This document shows positions 1 to 12,357 of a stretch of DNA of 64,000 bases, piece after piece (position 1 is the stretch's first letter; each line of letters starts with the position of its first letter). Below the pieces are notes generated by a model that had not been told where the DNA came from, ran no database searches, and saw nothing but the letters and a program-made list of their open reading frames with translations. This DNA comes from Annona cherimola (Eukaryota > Streptophyta > Magnoliopsida > Magnoliales > Annonaceae): contig CM059971.1 in assembly GCA_030490835.1 (NCBI GenBank), positions 40,348,012 to 40,412,011 of the forward strand, written 5' to 3'. Made by a program: the position numbers and the translations under genes.

Positions 1-1387
1 CCTTGAATTTTCTCTCTCCAACCTTCATAGCATATGGACGTCCCCCCTTATATAACTTGGATTTTTTAGCTTTTTGGGCCCACTTTCCACATCATTTGAG
101 GGTGAATTAAGGCATGTTTATCCCTTGTTGACATGGCACATCTAGCTCCAAGTAAATTAGAAAATTATCCAAGTAAAAATCTATCAAAATCTATTGCATT
201 GATGGGCCACCAAGCTGTCCACCTAGGAACGTCCCTTGTAGTTGTCCTTTTTCAATTTTTTTACAAAAATACAAATTTAATTTATGGTTATTTACTTACC
301 CTAACTAGTAGCTCACTTAGATGCTCATTTGGCATCTAAAAAAATAAAAAAAATCAAGCAACAGCCCTTGGACGTCCACCACATCAAGCCTACCTTGCTG
401 TCCACTATTCATCATGTCCACATGGCTTTGATTTTGACATCTTTTGCCACAATTTTCCACTCAATTTAATTGCTCATTACTTACATTGATTCCCTAGCTA
501 TCTTAGGTATTGATTTTATATGAAAAAAAATCATAAAAATCCATATTGTAGGGCTCTTGGACGTTCATGGGGTGCCACATACATATGCCTCCATTGAGCT
601 AACCATTAGCTCTTTAAATCCGGCGTTTATGCATGGGATTTTTCATGAATTTTTCCATTTTAGGAAATTCACAAAATATCCTGAAAATTACGTCCTTTTA
701 ACACCTCATTTGTGCCATTAATTAATAATTAATCTCTTTAACTTCAACATAAATGTAAGCTACTTTATGGTCAATAAAGTCAAAGGTACATGCCTTTTTC
801 CGTTTAGGCATATTCCCACAATAATTAACTTAATCCAATCCTTCCATAGTGCTGATCTCATAATTTTATTCAATCATTTCAAATTTCATCTCATTCCGAC
901 TTTTCTATCTCGAGTTATGATCATTTGAAATAATCTTTTGGATTTTGGATGGAAATGATCAGTTATCACTCTAATCCCATCAAAATTTTCATAATCCAAT
1001 CTATCCATAAGATTGGGAACAAAATTATGTGCTTACTTTTCAAATTTTATATCAATCCACCTTACAAGAGTCAAGTTATGAATTTTCTTACATTTTCCAA
1101 CTTAATTCTACAATTATCATTCCAATTCTCATTAATCAAATAATGAAAATTAAATTAATCATTCATCACACACTAACACTTTTTAATTCTTATTAGGCCA
1201 CTTTAATCATATTGACCCATATCGACTTATAATGGTTAATTTAATCATCATTCGTAACCATTGGCCCTAATTGCAATAAATCATCAAAATTGCAAAGAAA
1301 TCATTCATAATTCTATTAAATCATACGTGAGTCATATTTATATGTCCAATGCATATAAATGAGCCCTATGTGGTTCAGGGTATCACA
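1..1387 (-). repeat. Tekay-type LTR fragment, minus orientation
   Basis: This stretch reads as the first part of a chromovirus LTR on the minus strand. Its right end, TATCACA at 1381-1387, matches the position of the TTTCACA end of the Tekay-A LTRs at 14468 and 58350. The tract at 850-1140 resembles 13944-14210 and 57820-58080, including the words for 'fatttcatctcaatccga'-like sequence and the 'gttatgaattttct' word. Divergence is high, so it is an old copy. The left end lies outside the window. I see no gene in it; the short open frames are AT-rich noise. Confidence 0.7.
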
Positions 1388-1802
1388 ATCGATATCAAAG
1401 ACCAAATTCAAGAAGAAGCAAAATAGGGAGTTGGTTTGAGTTTGTCTCACTAACGAATTTTGCTTGATCGGTTTGAGTTTGTCTCACCAACGGATTAGAC
1501 TTAGTTGGTTAGAGTTGGTCTCACCAACGAGTGATCATTATGTATGCCCTATAGAGCTAGAATTTAGAAGAGAATGTGTGCTGTAGATTGTATTGAATAT
1601 ATATAGTGGAACGTAAAACAACGGGTGTGTGCTTGGAAGAGTGGAGAAGAGAAGGTTGCCCGGACCACTATATATTGTTGTCTCTTGTGTTCTTTGATTG
1701 CTTGCATTTTATGTTCCATTTTTACCCTCTCATTCTATGTGAAACCCTGACCTACATAGGATTCATATATATGTATTTGTATGATTTAAGTACGATTTGA
1801 TT
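1388..1802 (+). repeat. Degraded Sire-family LTR fragment
   Basis: The words GCCCTATAGAGCTAGAAT near 1546 and the tract from GGAAGAGTGGAG to GACCACTATA near 1635-1670 are shared with the 3' part of every Sire-type LTR in the window, for example 16381-16565. The fragment has one copy of the 'ccctagagctagaatctag' unit, not two. Neither terminus (TGTTGG or CCAACA) is present. It separates two inverted Tekay LTR pieces, so it may have inserted at their junction. Confidence 0.6.
1433..1530 (+). repeat. Short tandem repeat, three 37-bp units
   Basis: The word TCTCAC recurs at 1445, 1482 and 1519 inside imperfect copies of a unit containing 'ggtttgagtttgtctcac' and 'caacg'. The spacing is exactly 37 bp twice. 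It lies inside the degraded Sire-family fragment. No function is suggested. Confidence 0.65.
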
Positions 1803-3194
1803 GAATTATAAATGATTTATATGCAATATTGAGGACTTGTGGCAATTAGGTCAGAGGTTATGAATGATGATAAAAATCAATCACTCTAAGACAATATGGG
1901 CTAATATGATTAAAGTGGCCTAATGATGATTAAAAAGGTATTAGTGTGCCATGAAAAATTAATTAAGTTCCATAATGTGATTAATGGAAATTAGGAGGCT
2001 AATTATAGAGCCAAGTTGAAAAATGTTGAAAAATTCATAACTTGACGCCGATAAGGCGGATTAAGATGAAAGTTGAGAGGGAAGCACATAATTTCATGCT
2101 TAATCACATGGGAAAGTTTGATTATGAAAATTTTGATAATAATTGATCATCATCGTCCAAAATACAGAGATAACTTCAAACGATCATAACTTGAGCTAGA
2201 AAAGTCGGATTGAGATGAAATTTGAAATGGACAGTTAAAATTATGAGATCAAGGTTATGAAAGGATTTGATCAAGATAATGATGATGGGATTAGGCCTGC
2301 AAAAATTGGGATCAATACTTTTGACTTTTTGCACTAAAAATTGATTAGCATTTATGTTAAAAATAAGTAAAATAATCAAATGAATAAGGACGAAATTGAG
2401 GTGTCAAAAGGAGGTCAATTGCAGGGAATTTTATGAATTATTCAAAATGGGAAAATTCCTGCAATTATTTCATGAATAAATGCAGAATTAAAAGGCTAAT
2501 ATGCTAGCTTAGGAGAGAGTAGGTTGGGTGGCATGCATGGACGACCAAACAGCCCCCTAAAGTGGATTTTTGTGAATTTTTTTTAATAAAATATATGCCA
2601 AAGTCAGCTATGGATTAAGGGGATAAAATGTGCATTAAATTAGAGTGGAAATTCGTGGTTAAAAGCATCAAATCTGGATCATTGAGATATGATCAAAAAA
2701 TGGACAACAACATGTAGCAAAGGAGATGTGGACGGTTATGACAGCCTTTGGGAATTTTTGTGATCTTTTAATTATGCTAAAATGACTCCTAATTTAGCTA
2801 CATTACTAGGAGATTAATTGAGCATTAAATTAAAGCTGAACAATGGTGGAAAATTGCAAATTTGCTGCTGAAAAAGGGACGTGAACATGTATAGCAAAAA
2901 GGGAGTAGCAATATGGAACATTCAAATGGCTGGAAATTTGATTTTTTTTAATTTTCTAAAAATGCTAAATACATGCCTAAGTAGCCTACATATTAGGGTA
3001 CATAAATATCCATTAAAAGGGCTGCAAATTCGTTGAAAAAAATGGAAAAGTAGCAGCTGAAATGGGATGTGATCAGTGGACAGCTTGGTGATCAATTAAT
3101 GATATGGATAATTGATGAATTTTTATTTAAGAAAATTGCAAAATACATGGACCACATTTTTCTATGTCAGCTAGAGGGATTAATATATATTAAA
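1803..3194 (+). repeat. T-outer LTR, first part
   Basis: This is a Tekay-type LTR in plus orientation, opposite to 1-1387. The words 'ttcataacttgacgcc' and 'ggcggattaagatgaaa' near 2035-2070 are reverse complements of the conserved tract at 51410-51440 and 58020-58050. It stops at the TTAAA target duplication (3190-3194) of Tekay-A and resumes at 58351, so it is the oldest landing platform of the nest. Its own start is missing. No gene is seen. Confidence 0.7.
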
Positions 3195-6100
3195 TGTGGC
3201 GCCCCAAACCCGAGCGTCACATCCTGAGCCTTACCTCGGGATCGTATTGATTGGTAAACGTGATCAGGATTGTTGCCCTGTCACACGGCGGGTTTTAACG
3301 GATGTTTATCCAATTTAATATCTTCTCATAAGAGTTTGAATTCTCATATTTTCATTTCAAACATATCTAGATCATTTCCAACCCATTATCATATACAAAG
3401 CATGCTGATAAAAAGATTTCATCAAATACATAAATCAGATGTCACTGCATGTATTATTATTAGTCATCAACATAAGACATTTATATGGTTACAATCATTC
3501 AACATGAATTATTTCTTAACATAGAAGTACTAAAGTTTTTCCATGACTTTCTCAAGCTGGAACTTGCTCCTCCGCCATTTCCTATTTTCACCTATCTTTG
3601 GGTTTGGAAAACAAAATCATGAGTCGAAACTAAATAAGCAAGCCATTTATATTTTACAAGCAATTCATTTCAGGCAACATTTTGCATTTAAAATCATATT
3701 GGAAAGCAACTTATACCTTGTCAAAAGGTATCTCTTGAAACTATAAATCTTGTACCCATCACAAGTACGATATGCATAATGTCATATAAAAATATGAACA
3801 TATCCATCATATCTCCCTTAGGATGGAAGCTAGGCAGGTGACCATCCGTCCACGTCATCTCCCATTTCAGAGAGGGCGTCGCTGGCCTTGGGCCTATTTT
3901 AGCGACTTGGCCACACTAAGGGGGGACAGTCGGTCTGCTTATACCCTTCAAATGGACCTAGTATCCTGTGCACATGAACTTCTCATAAATCCATCTATAA
4001 CATGCTAGCATGATTTTTCAATCAGAAACATAGATTCACATCATTTTTCCTTAGCATTTATCAAAGAAAATTTCATAATATCGCATTTGAAGTAAAAACA
4101 TCATTCCAACACCATTTAACTAAGGAATGACCATCCTTAAATATCTCTAAAACATTTTCAATGTTTACATCAAACAGTTAGTACAAAAATCACATTTATT
4201 TAAAGAATTTGAGAAAAGCAAGAATCATTTAGAAAATCTGCTTGCTTACCTGTGTTCTTTAGCTTTCTGACTTCGCTTTTTCTTTGCCTTTGCCTACATG
4301 AGAACAATATATATTTTTAATATATTTATTTTCCTCATATCTCATTTAGTTTTCCAACCCATTTCATTCACATATATCATTTATTTGACTTCTCAAGTCA
4401 TTATGCACGTATATCGCATATACCGCACATATTAGCACATTTCAAGGTTTCACACACAAAATATATAACCTTATAATTAGGGTAATCATTCCACCATATA
4501 ATCATTCAATACTTATCATTTATAAGTTCATTAACCTCAAATTCCATATATCCATCCTTTTCCAAAATACACGCATCACCTTCTTTTATGCACACATCGT
4601 CACTTCATACTTCATAAATAAATTCCAAAATTTAAAATTATTCATTATACACTCTAAACAGATGTATAATTATGAAATATATCATATTTTCATACATTTT
4701 TGCACAAAATCACATTTCACAAGTCATTCATCACCCTTGCATATTTATTACTTCACATATGCCCATTTGGCAACATATACATAATGTATTCATAAAATTT
4801 TCAAAGTTAGAAACTTAATCCATATTTCAGCGTGTTAATTAACCTTAATTACCTTTGCATTTAGGGTATTTTTATGGGATTTAAATCCACTTACCATAGG
4901 TTTCCAAAACAGTAAGTTTGGAACCGGTTTTTCACCAATTTAGCGTGTCTTTTGACACATAACCCTAAGCAGTTTAATAAATCCGAATTTTCAGAAAATA
5001 ATTCCATTTTTCCTAATTCAAATTTAGGAAATTAACACATGTTTAACATTCATAAATTAAAACCTCTCAAAACAGCAAGTTGCTTACCCGTTTCGGGTTC
5101 CGTTTTCACTCCATTTATAAATCGTTTCATAAATTCATAAAAATCAGATTTTCAGTTTATTTTCCCAAATTCTTTTGGGCATCAATAATACATTAACCCT
5201 AGGGTATTTTACCCTACAAAACATTCACAAATCATGCAAACCCATTTCCATAGCATTTTTAACCTAAAAATGAAAAGTTTCGAGTCATAAACGTCGCTTT
5301 ACCTTCCATATTTTCTAAGATTCATTCCTTAAGCTCTAATCAACATATGTTCTACATAAATACATGATTCATAACCTAATCTTTTTATTCATTCAAAACA
5401 GAAACTTGACATGGGGGTTTAGGGTTTATCAACTTGAGTTTTCATCTCATATATCATTCAAGACCTCATTTTCACCATCTAAATTATGGGAATTCATGCA
5501 TATAATCTAATACCAATTCCATATTCAATCATAGTAATGTTGAATCATCACTTTAGGAATTCTTTAAGCATCCCTTTCATTTTCAAATTCTAGAGTTTAA
5601 AACTCAAGTTAAACAACTCTAAACTACACATATACTTGGTTAATGCTAAAACAATTTTAATCACTTGGAGGTGATCTCCTCCACAAATTCCCTTCTTTTT
5701 CCCTTGCTTTTCTTCCTTCTTTTGCTGGCCAAAAATGGACGTGAGTTGCTGTGTGCATGGGGTGAAATTCCCACACATAGAAATTTTTTTTGCAAGCCTC
5801 ACTCAAGTGGACGTGCCACATTTTATAAGCTGGAATTTTTCCCAGCTGTGGGCCCCACTTCTTGCTGCATTTTCCACACATTAAATGGTCACTTATCCTC
5901 CTACATGTGCTGGACATTTTACCACCAAGTAAATTGCATTTTACCATTTTTGAAAAATTGAAAAACTGGTTTAAACGAAGACTGTCCAAACTGTTCAGCC
6001 CATCACGCCCATTGTTGTCCAATTTTCCATCAATTTTTTTCATTTTTTAATAATTCTCATTTAATGGTAAAACATACATTTAATTTCCCTTTAATTCATG

Positions 6101-6629
6101 TATTAATTTGGTGTTAAAAAAATTAGAAAAATGGCAGAAATTAGCATACTCATGCACGTCCAAATCCGCCCTATGCTGTCCACATTTTTCTCTCTCCCAT
6201 TCAGCTGTATTTTATAATTTTTATTACTGGAAATCTGCATGATTGAATGCATATCTCTACATCCCTGCATGTCAGCAATATGTGGAATTTTTTTAAAAAA
6301 TAAAAATTCAAAAATATGCAGCAAAGGCAGCCCATGGACGTCCCTATGTGCCACCTTACCTATGCTCATGTTGGGCACTTGTAGCTTCATCATGATAAAC
6401 CTTTATTGCTGGAATTTTATTTGAATTTTAGCATTTCATAATAATGGATATTAGTAATATGCTGCATTTGACACCTCAATTTCCATTTAAAATCATATAA
6501 TTATTTCAAGTACTTTAGCATTATATGAAGGGTATTTTTGAGGTGTTAAAGTCAAGCATGCTCACCTTTTTCAATGTAGGTATTTTTCCAACATTTTAAG
6601 TTTAATCCAAACCTTCCAAAATAAGCATC
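3195..6629 (-). repeat. Tekay-A 3' LTR, distal part
   Basis: It matches 54376-57830 almost colinearly with roughly 3 percent differences where I compared them. It includes the terminal inverted-repeat tract near 3250-3300 and the GC-rich block at 3820-3975. It is broken at the GCATC duplication (6625-6629) by Athila-1 and continues at 13939. Open frames in it have counterparts in the other LTR and are not genes. Confidence 0.88.
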
Positions 6630-6894
6630 TGATAACTTGTATTTTTACGAGTTATCATGGCCCATTTCAGACTTAATTTGTGTTAGTTCAAGAGATTAGG
6701 CATAGTTTGCACTCATTTAGCTTAATTTTAACCCGTTTTGCATTCTAGGAGCATTAATTAGTTTTTAGGCAATTTTAGCATTATTTAGATTTTTTAGTTT
6801 ATTTATTTAGTTTTTCCATCTTTTGTAGGAAGGACGGGACGTACGTCGGCAGAGTGGACGAGTTGAATGCCAACTGAGGCATCCACAGGCAGAT

Positions 6895-7165
6895 GGATGG
6901 TGCCTAGGCGCCACCTTACACGCCTTGACCATTTGCAGCACACACAGTTGACATACACGACATTCCAAAGAGTTGGCGCCTAGGCGCCACTTCTCTACAT
7001 GAAATCCAAGTCAGAAGCCACAAATCAGGTGGTGCAGTTCAAGGAGTTGGCGCCTAGGTGCCAGTGCAAGAATTCCTAGGGTTTCCAGAATGTGTCCAAA
7101 TTGCTCAACACATAGAGAGCTGGCGCTTAGGGGCACCTAGGCGCCAATACGCATCTGTACGCGAA
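6895..7165 (+). repeat. Cluster of GGCGCC palindromes in the LTR
   Basis: GCCTAGGCGCC-type words occur near 6903, 6975, 7050 and 7131-7153, each an imperfect copy of GGCGCCTAGGCGCC. The counterpart cluster in the 3' LTR is at 12624-12890. It lies upstream of the TATA-like word, where an LTR enhancer would be expected. Confidence 0.7.
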
Positions 7166-7197
7166 TATTCTAGTGCGTAAGTTGCGCAAATAGGACT

Positions 7198-7206
7198 CTA
7201 TATATA
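7198..7206 (+). promoter_or_regulatory. TATA-like box of the Athila-1 LTR
   Basis: CTATATATA in the middle of the 5' LTR, with the counterpart CTATATATAG at 12944-12953 in the 3' LTR. It follows the GGCGCC cluster. Promoter use is inferred from position only. Confidence 0.5.
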
Positions 7207-8196
7207 ATTCCTAGGGGTTCGCGCGCGGGAGAGAGGAGAGAGGGGAGCCTGAGAACTAACTATAGTGCAAGAGAAAGAGGAAATCAAGATTAAAGCTCAG
7301 ATTAAAGAAAGGATTCAAGTCCCGTTGGTGGAACCCGCCGGAAAATAGTTTTTCTTATTCTTTTCAATTTTCTTTCTCTGCCTTATGGATACTTTTTATT
7401 TGGATGTATTGGATGTGAAGATCATGTCTTTGAGCTAAACCTCCATTAGATGGATAGTTAGGATGAACTGAATTCTAAACTATATTATTTCTTAGTTCTT
7501 AGAATATTCAGTAATGAATAGTTAAGCTTATATATGATTGTGTATGATTTACCTTTTCATATGTGAGTTTAATGCTTTTACAAGATTAGCTACTTTGTAA
7601 GATGATTTAATTGCTTGATTTATCCTTGAAAAAGTAAGATCTTTGCCAGATTCATGTGCAAGGCATAGGTTTCGACCTTTGTGTAAGGAGAGTTGTTTAA
7701 TGGATAGGAATATACTGTTAAACCCTGTGTAGTCATTATACAAGTTATGCACTTATGAATTTCACTTTATTTAATGGCATGGGAACATAGCACTTAAATA
7801 GGGTGTAATTAGCTTTATATATTGTTTAAAAACATATATAAAGATATATGAACTTGGGCTAGTAAATCCATATGCAATCCACTTAAAAAGAACCAACACA
7901 ATATAGTTTAGATTCAAGGATTCCGATCATCCATCTGTCATCCCTAATAAGCAAACTAGCTTTTAGTATCCAGTAGTCTCGTGATCTATACTCTGATTTC
8001 TTTTTGCAATCGTTAGCTTAGTTAAATCACAAAACCAAAATTTTCCAGCCATAGAATGCAGTTTGACTAATTCATAATTCGGTTAACAATTCCTCGTGGG
8101 AACGATACTTTACTCACTCTTTATTACTTGACACGGCACGAAACTTACGTAAATAGCGAGCATTTTAATTGACATATACACAGCTCGTCAAGTTTT

Positions 8197-8211
8197 TGGC
8201 GCCGTTGCCGG
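8197..8211 (+). other. Athila-1 primer binding site, tRNA-Asp type
   Basis: TGGCGCCGTTGCCGG starts 6 bp after the LTR end. This word is the usual primer site of Athila-type plant elements, assigned to tRNA-Asp from general knowledge. Confidence 0.85.
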
Positions 8212-8360
8212 AGAACTATTTAGCCAATTATTTTTAGTTTTATTGGTTTCTTGTATAATTCTATAGAATAGCTTAGTTTCATTATTTCTTTTAGCCTAGA
8301 ATTTCTTTTTCTTTCTACTAGTTCAATTTCTTTGGTTTTTGTAGAGTTATCTCATATTGC

Positions 8361-9774
8361 ATGCGCCGAGGCAAAGCTGGAAAGGAGATTGTCATCCCTT
8401 TTGATCCAGAATCCGAAAGAACCTATTTGAGAAGGCGTCGAAAGAGCAAGGAGGCCAGAAACCAACAGCATACGATGGAGAACTAGGACGAGAACGTTAA
8501 TGCAAATCTACAAGGAAACCAGAGGATTGAGATCCCGAATCATCCCCCTCAAGATGATTTGGACCAGCCAATTTGGGATCTGATTGCACTTGGTCAGAAT
8601 GCTATTCAGACTAGCATTGCACCTCCTCCGATCGACACCAACAATTTTGAAATCAAACCGGTGATTTTCCAGATGATCCAGTCTGTTGGGCAGTTCGGAG
8701 GTCTTGCATCTGAAGATCCACACCGCCATCTGCGAAATTTCCTGCAGATCATGAACACTTTCAAGCAAAATGGAGTCTCCGACGAAGCAATGCGGCTTCG
8801 AACATTTCCATTTTCTCTGCGAGATTGAGCTTCGGAGTGGCTGGACTCTCTGCCACCGAACTCCGTCAACACATGGAATGACTTGGCTCAGAAATTCCTA
8901 GAAAAATACTTTCTGCCAGCCAAGCTAGGTAAGCTGAGAATGGATATAGTCTCATTCAAGCAGCACGGAGAGGAGACCTTATCAGAGGCGTGAGATCGTT
9001 TCAAAAACTTGCTCCGAAAGTGCCCGCATCATGGAATTCAGCCGTGGGTACAAATTCAGATTTTCTACAACGGTCTCCAGGATTCCACCCATCACATAGT
9101 GGATTCTTCATCAAACGGATCTTTGTTACGGAAAAGCCATTGGGAATCATACACCCTGCTCAAAAATATGGCGGCCAACACTTATCAACTGCCATTTGAT
9201 AGGAGCCGAGGTGGGGGTCTACTCCAACTTGACGCTGTTTCATCGATGAAGGCCCACATCGATGCTTTATCTCGCCAAATTCAGAACCTGTCCAGGCCAG
9301 CCAACGTTAGTGCATTAGGGGCGTTTACACCATAGCAGTCGACAGCAGCAGACATTTGCACGTGGTGTGGCGAATTCGGCCATCCTAGTGATGAATGCGC
9401 CTCCAACCCGGAGTCCATTAATTATGTGGGAAATTTTTAGAGAAATCCAGTTAATCAGTATGGAAATAACTACAACCCAAGATGGAGAAATCATCCTAAC
9501 TTCTCATGGAACAACCAGACGAGGCCGAATCAGCCGCCTAGATTCCCGCAGCAGCAGTCGCAACAACAACATGCAAGACCAATGCAGTTCAATCCACTGC
9601 GAGAAGAAAAGAAATCAAATCTAGAAAATCTCTTCATGCAGTTTATGCAATCCCAGATCACGACAAACAGGAATTTGGAAGCTCAGATAGGCCAACTGGC
9701 CTCAGCCCTGAACAACCGACCTCAAGGATCGCTGCCAAACGACACCGAGCAAAACCCGAAGGGAAAAGGCAAAG
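8361..9774 (+). pseudogene. Athila-1 gag pseudogene
   Basis: One frame runs from ATG 8361 to about 9774. It encodes the Athila-type capsid segment (8559-8990, with QSVGQFGG, SEDPHRHL and SEWLDSLPP), a single CxxC-type knuckle near 9355-9390 (CTWCGEFGHPSDEC) and a glutamine/asparagine-rich tail (9450-9700). Gag would form the particle shell and bind the RNA. In-frame stops lie at 8484 (TAG), 8826 (TGA), 8991 (TGA), 9333 (TAG) and 9438 (TAG). A frame change near 9775 moves the continuation to another frame. The start at 8361 is the first ATG after the primer site and leads into a basic N-terminus (MRRGKAGKE). No alternative function is plausible. Confidence 0.85.
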
Positions 9775-10557
9775 AACAGTCACATCGCGTAGTGGAAAGC
9801 AGTTGCCCGATCCAACTCCACCGAAATCGGTGACTGAACCCACTAACCCTCTGATTTAGTAGTCACAGGAGCCAGAAGAACCAGCTGCAACCCAGAACCA
9901 ACCGGACGCTGAAATTGCCACAAACCCAAGGCCGCCGCCTCCATTTCCTCAGCGATTTGAAAAGTCTAAAAAGGAGGGCCAGTTCAAGAAATTTCTTGAG
10001 ATACTGAAGCATCTGCATATTAATATACCTCTCGTCGAAGCCTTAGAACAGATGCCAAGCTACGCCAAATTCATGAAAGACATGCTATCAAAGAAAAGGC
10101 GGTTGAAGGAATTCGAGACAGTGGCGCTAACAGAGAAGACTAGTGCGAGGGTTCAGAGGAAACTACCTCCTAAACTCAAGGACCCTGAGAGTTTCACAAT
10201 CCCGTGCACAATTGGCGATCAGTACTTCGGGAGAGCATTATGCGACTTGGGAGCCAGCATTAATCTCATGCCCAAGTCCATTTTCAGAAAGTTGGGCCTC
10301 AGGGAAGCTTGACCTACCACCATGATGCTGCAACTGGCGGATCGATCCATCACGTATCCAGACGGTATCATTGAGGATGTCCTTGTCAAGGCGGACAAAT
10401 TCATCTTTCCGGCAGATTTCATTATCCTGGATTATGAAGAAGATTGAGATGTGCCAATTATTCTCGGTCGACCTTTTCTCGCAATAGGCAATGCCATAAT
10501 CAATGTACGAGCCAAAGAATTAACTGTGCAGGTGCAAAATGAAAGGTTACATACAAC
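9775..10557 (+). pseudogene. Athila-1 protease region pseudogene
   Basis: After a frame change near 9775 the downstream frame reads SRSGKQLPDP, a proline-rich linker, PSYAKFMKDM, then a retroviral-type aspartic protease core with ALCDLGASINLMP at about 10240-10275. The later ILGRPFLA (about 10460-10483) fits the second conserved protease strand. In place of the usual DTGA or DSGA, the active-site segment reads DLGA, as is common in Athila elements. Stops are at 9857 and 9860 (tandem TAG), 10310 (TGA) and 10445 (TGA). The frame is lost again near 10555. Confidence 0.8.
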
Positions 10558-10941
10558 GTGCTCAAGACTATACAGAGCCCGACTAACTTAGAGGACTGCT
10601 TAAGGATTGATATGGGCAATGCAGAGGTTCAAAAGCTTCCTCAGAATGATTTTAAGAAGGACCAAGAGCAAATTGCAGCTAGGGGCCACAAATTATTTGT
10701 CCATATTAAAGATCGACTCGTTGGTTACATCGGGCCCAAACAACTGATCGAGCAGTTGGGAAGTCAAGACACGGATATTAAAGCCAATGAAGGAGTAGGG
10801 GAGTTTACATTTGATAAAATTGGAAATTTTCATACCAAAATACCCCTATCTCATCGACTGGAAAATCAAATCTGGCACAACTTTATGGAACGATGGGCTA
10901 AAATCAGATCGAAACTTCCAGGTTGCAGCCCTAATGGCTGA
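10558..10941 (+). pseudogene. Athila-1 downstream frame, unrecognised
   Basis: A 127-codon open frame that continues from the protease region in a third frame. It contains a charged middle part (QNDFKKDQEQ) and ends at a TGA at 10939. It could be a degraded linker between protease and the missing polymerase, or the remnant of a tail frame brought close by a deletion. No reverse transcriptase motif is visible. The ATG at 10558 is probably only an internal methionine. Confidence 0.5.
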
Positions 10942-12345
10942 GAGTTCGAGGTGGTGAAATTGAAAAAGGACTGAATAGCAGAAATGTCGTGCTGAGGACG
11001 ATAAACTCAGCGCTGGATGGGAGGCAACCCATCAATCATTTTCTATCTGATTTTTGGTTATTGTTTTTGCTTTTGTAGGGAAATTAATTAGGCCTTTCCC
11101 ACCGACGCCGCCAGAGGTCTAAGCCTGCTTCGGGCAGTCATCACAGCCCCAGCCCGACGACAAGGATGACGAGGACGCGAAAGAGTCCAATTTTGGAGGG
11201 AGTCCGAGTCCTTTCTTTTTATTTTTCTTTTCTTTTATTTTTACTTTTCATTGTATTTTCATTTTTAGTTCATTTTAGGGTCATGCATTGAGGACAATGC
11301 ATCTCTCAAGTTTGGGGGGTGTATCATTCTCAACCATAGGTTAGTTTTGCATTTTAATTTTCATGCTTTAGTTTATGTTACATGCATTTCAATTCCAGCA
11401 AATGAAAGTTGTCTTTGTTTCAATTCATCTGATTATGAAAATGTGCAAGGCTGTGATTAATTTTGATTTGAAATTGAATTCATGAAAGAATGGGCAATTT
11501 AGATTGAAACCAAGTATAAACCAAGTTGGAATTAACATGTGAAAGAATTAAAAGGAATTTCAGAATACATTGTTCTAATTCAATAACAGGCATATCTTTC
11601 AGACCGAGATGATGAAAACTGAACTAAATAAATGCTGACTAAGTACTTCAACGAGTTCAGAAATGGTATTATTTCACAGGAATTACTCAAACGTGTTCAG
11701 TACCCCTAATAAAGCATTAGAAAAAGATAAAAAGGGGGTGGTTGACCTAAGCTGAGTAACTGGGACTTGGCATTTACAAATGGCAAGGTTCATGTAAAAA
11801 AGCAAAGGAAAATCACAGTAACAACGCTTTAAAAAATGAAAATTCTCCCTAGATATCTTGAAATATGGTGAGGGGAGCCAAAAAAGAAAGATCTCCAGAT
11901 ATCCTGAAATATGGTGAGGAGAATTTTTGCAATAAGTTTGGGGGGGAAAAGAATGTGTAGTTGTTAGAGATTGAATTCAGTGACTTGATACCATTTGCTG
12001 TAACCAGTGTATTCAGTTTAATCATTGGTTTGCTTGAGTTCATTGATTTCCTAACTATTTTTCTGATCGAATGAAAGATTAACGTGTTGAAATATGACTT
12101 TGCACTACGAAATATTAGCACCCATATGTAACTTGGTTTGGAAAGGAAAATTTATGCCTTGTTTGTATAATGATGGATTTTTCAGGTTGAATTAATCACG
12201 ACCTTGTGAAATGGCTAAGTGGATTGATCAATGCATAACTGGAAACGAAAGGAGTTGATTTTTGTTTTTCTGCATACATTCATTCATTCATTCATTCATT
12301 TATTCATTATGTTTGCATGTGTTGCTTGAGGACTAGCAACATTCA
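10942..12345 (+). other. Athila-1 3' noncoding region
   Basis: About 1.4 kb without a gene. It holds two polypurine-tract-like words (AAGTTTGGGGGG near 11308 and again near 11934), the word TTGAGGACAATGCA at 11288, a direct repeat of about 25 bp ('gatatcttgaaatatggtgag' type) at about 11852-11872 and 11899-11919, and an ATTC microsatellite at 12279-12305. Long downstream noncoding tracts with this TTGAGGA...CAAGTTTGGGGG pattern are usual in Athila-like elements. Confidence 0.7.
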
Positions 12346-12357
12346 AGTTTGGGGGTG
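12346..12357 (+). other. Athila-1 polypurine tract
   Basis: AGTTTGGGGGTG directly precedes the 3' LTR start TGATAACT at 12358. It would prime plus-strand DNA synthesis. Confidence 0.75.

Larger units (their letters stand above)
6630..8190 (+). repeat. Athila-1 5' LTR
   Basis: TGATAACT to GCTCGTCA, 1561 bp. It contains four copies or near copies of the palindromic word GGCGCCTAGGCGCC between 6895 and 7165 and a TATA-like word at 7198. Compared with the 3' LTR it lacks a segment of about 20 bp inside that cluster (near 12715). The end is fixed by the adjoining primer binding site. Confidence 0.88.

Noticed and set aside
1606..1800. A 64-codon frame as a small host gene.
   Set aside because: It overlaps the degraded Sire LTR fragment and has no features of a conserved peptide.
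3270..4008. Plus-strand frames with counterparts at 54451-55189.
   Set aside because: LTR duplicates running antisense to Tekay-A; no recognisable product.
10558..10941. A reverse transcriptase remnant in Athila-1.
   Set aside because: No YxDD-like motif or other polymerase motif is visible in any frame there.
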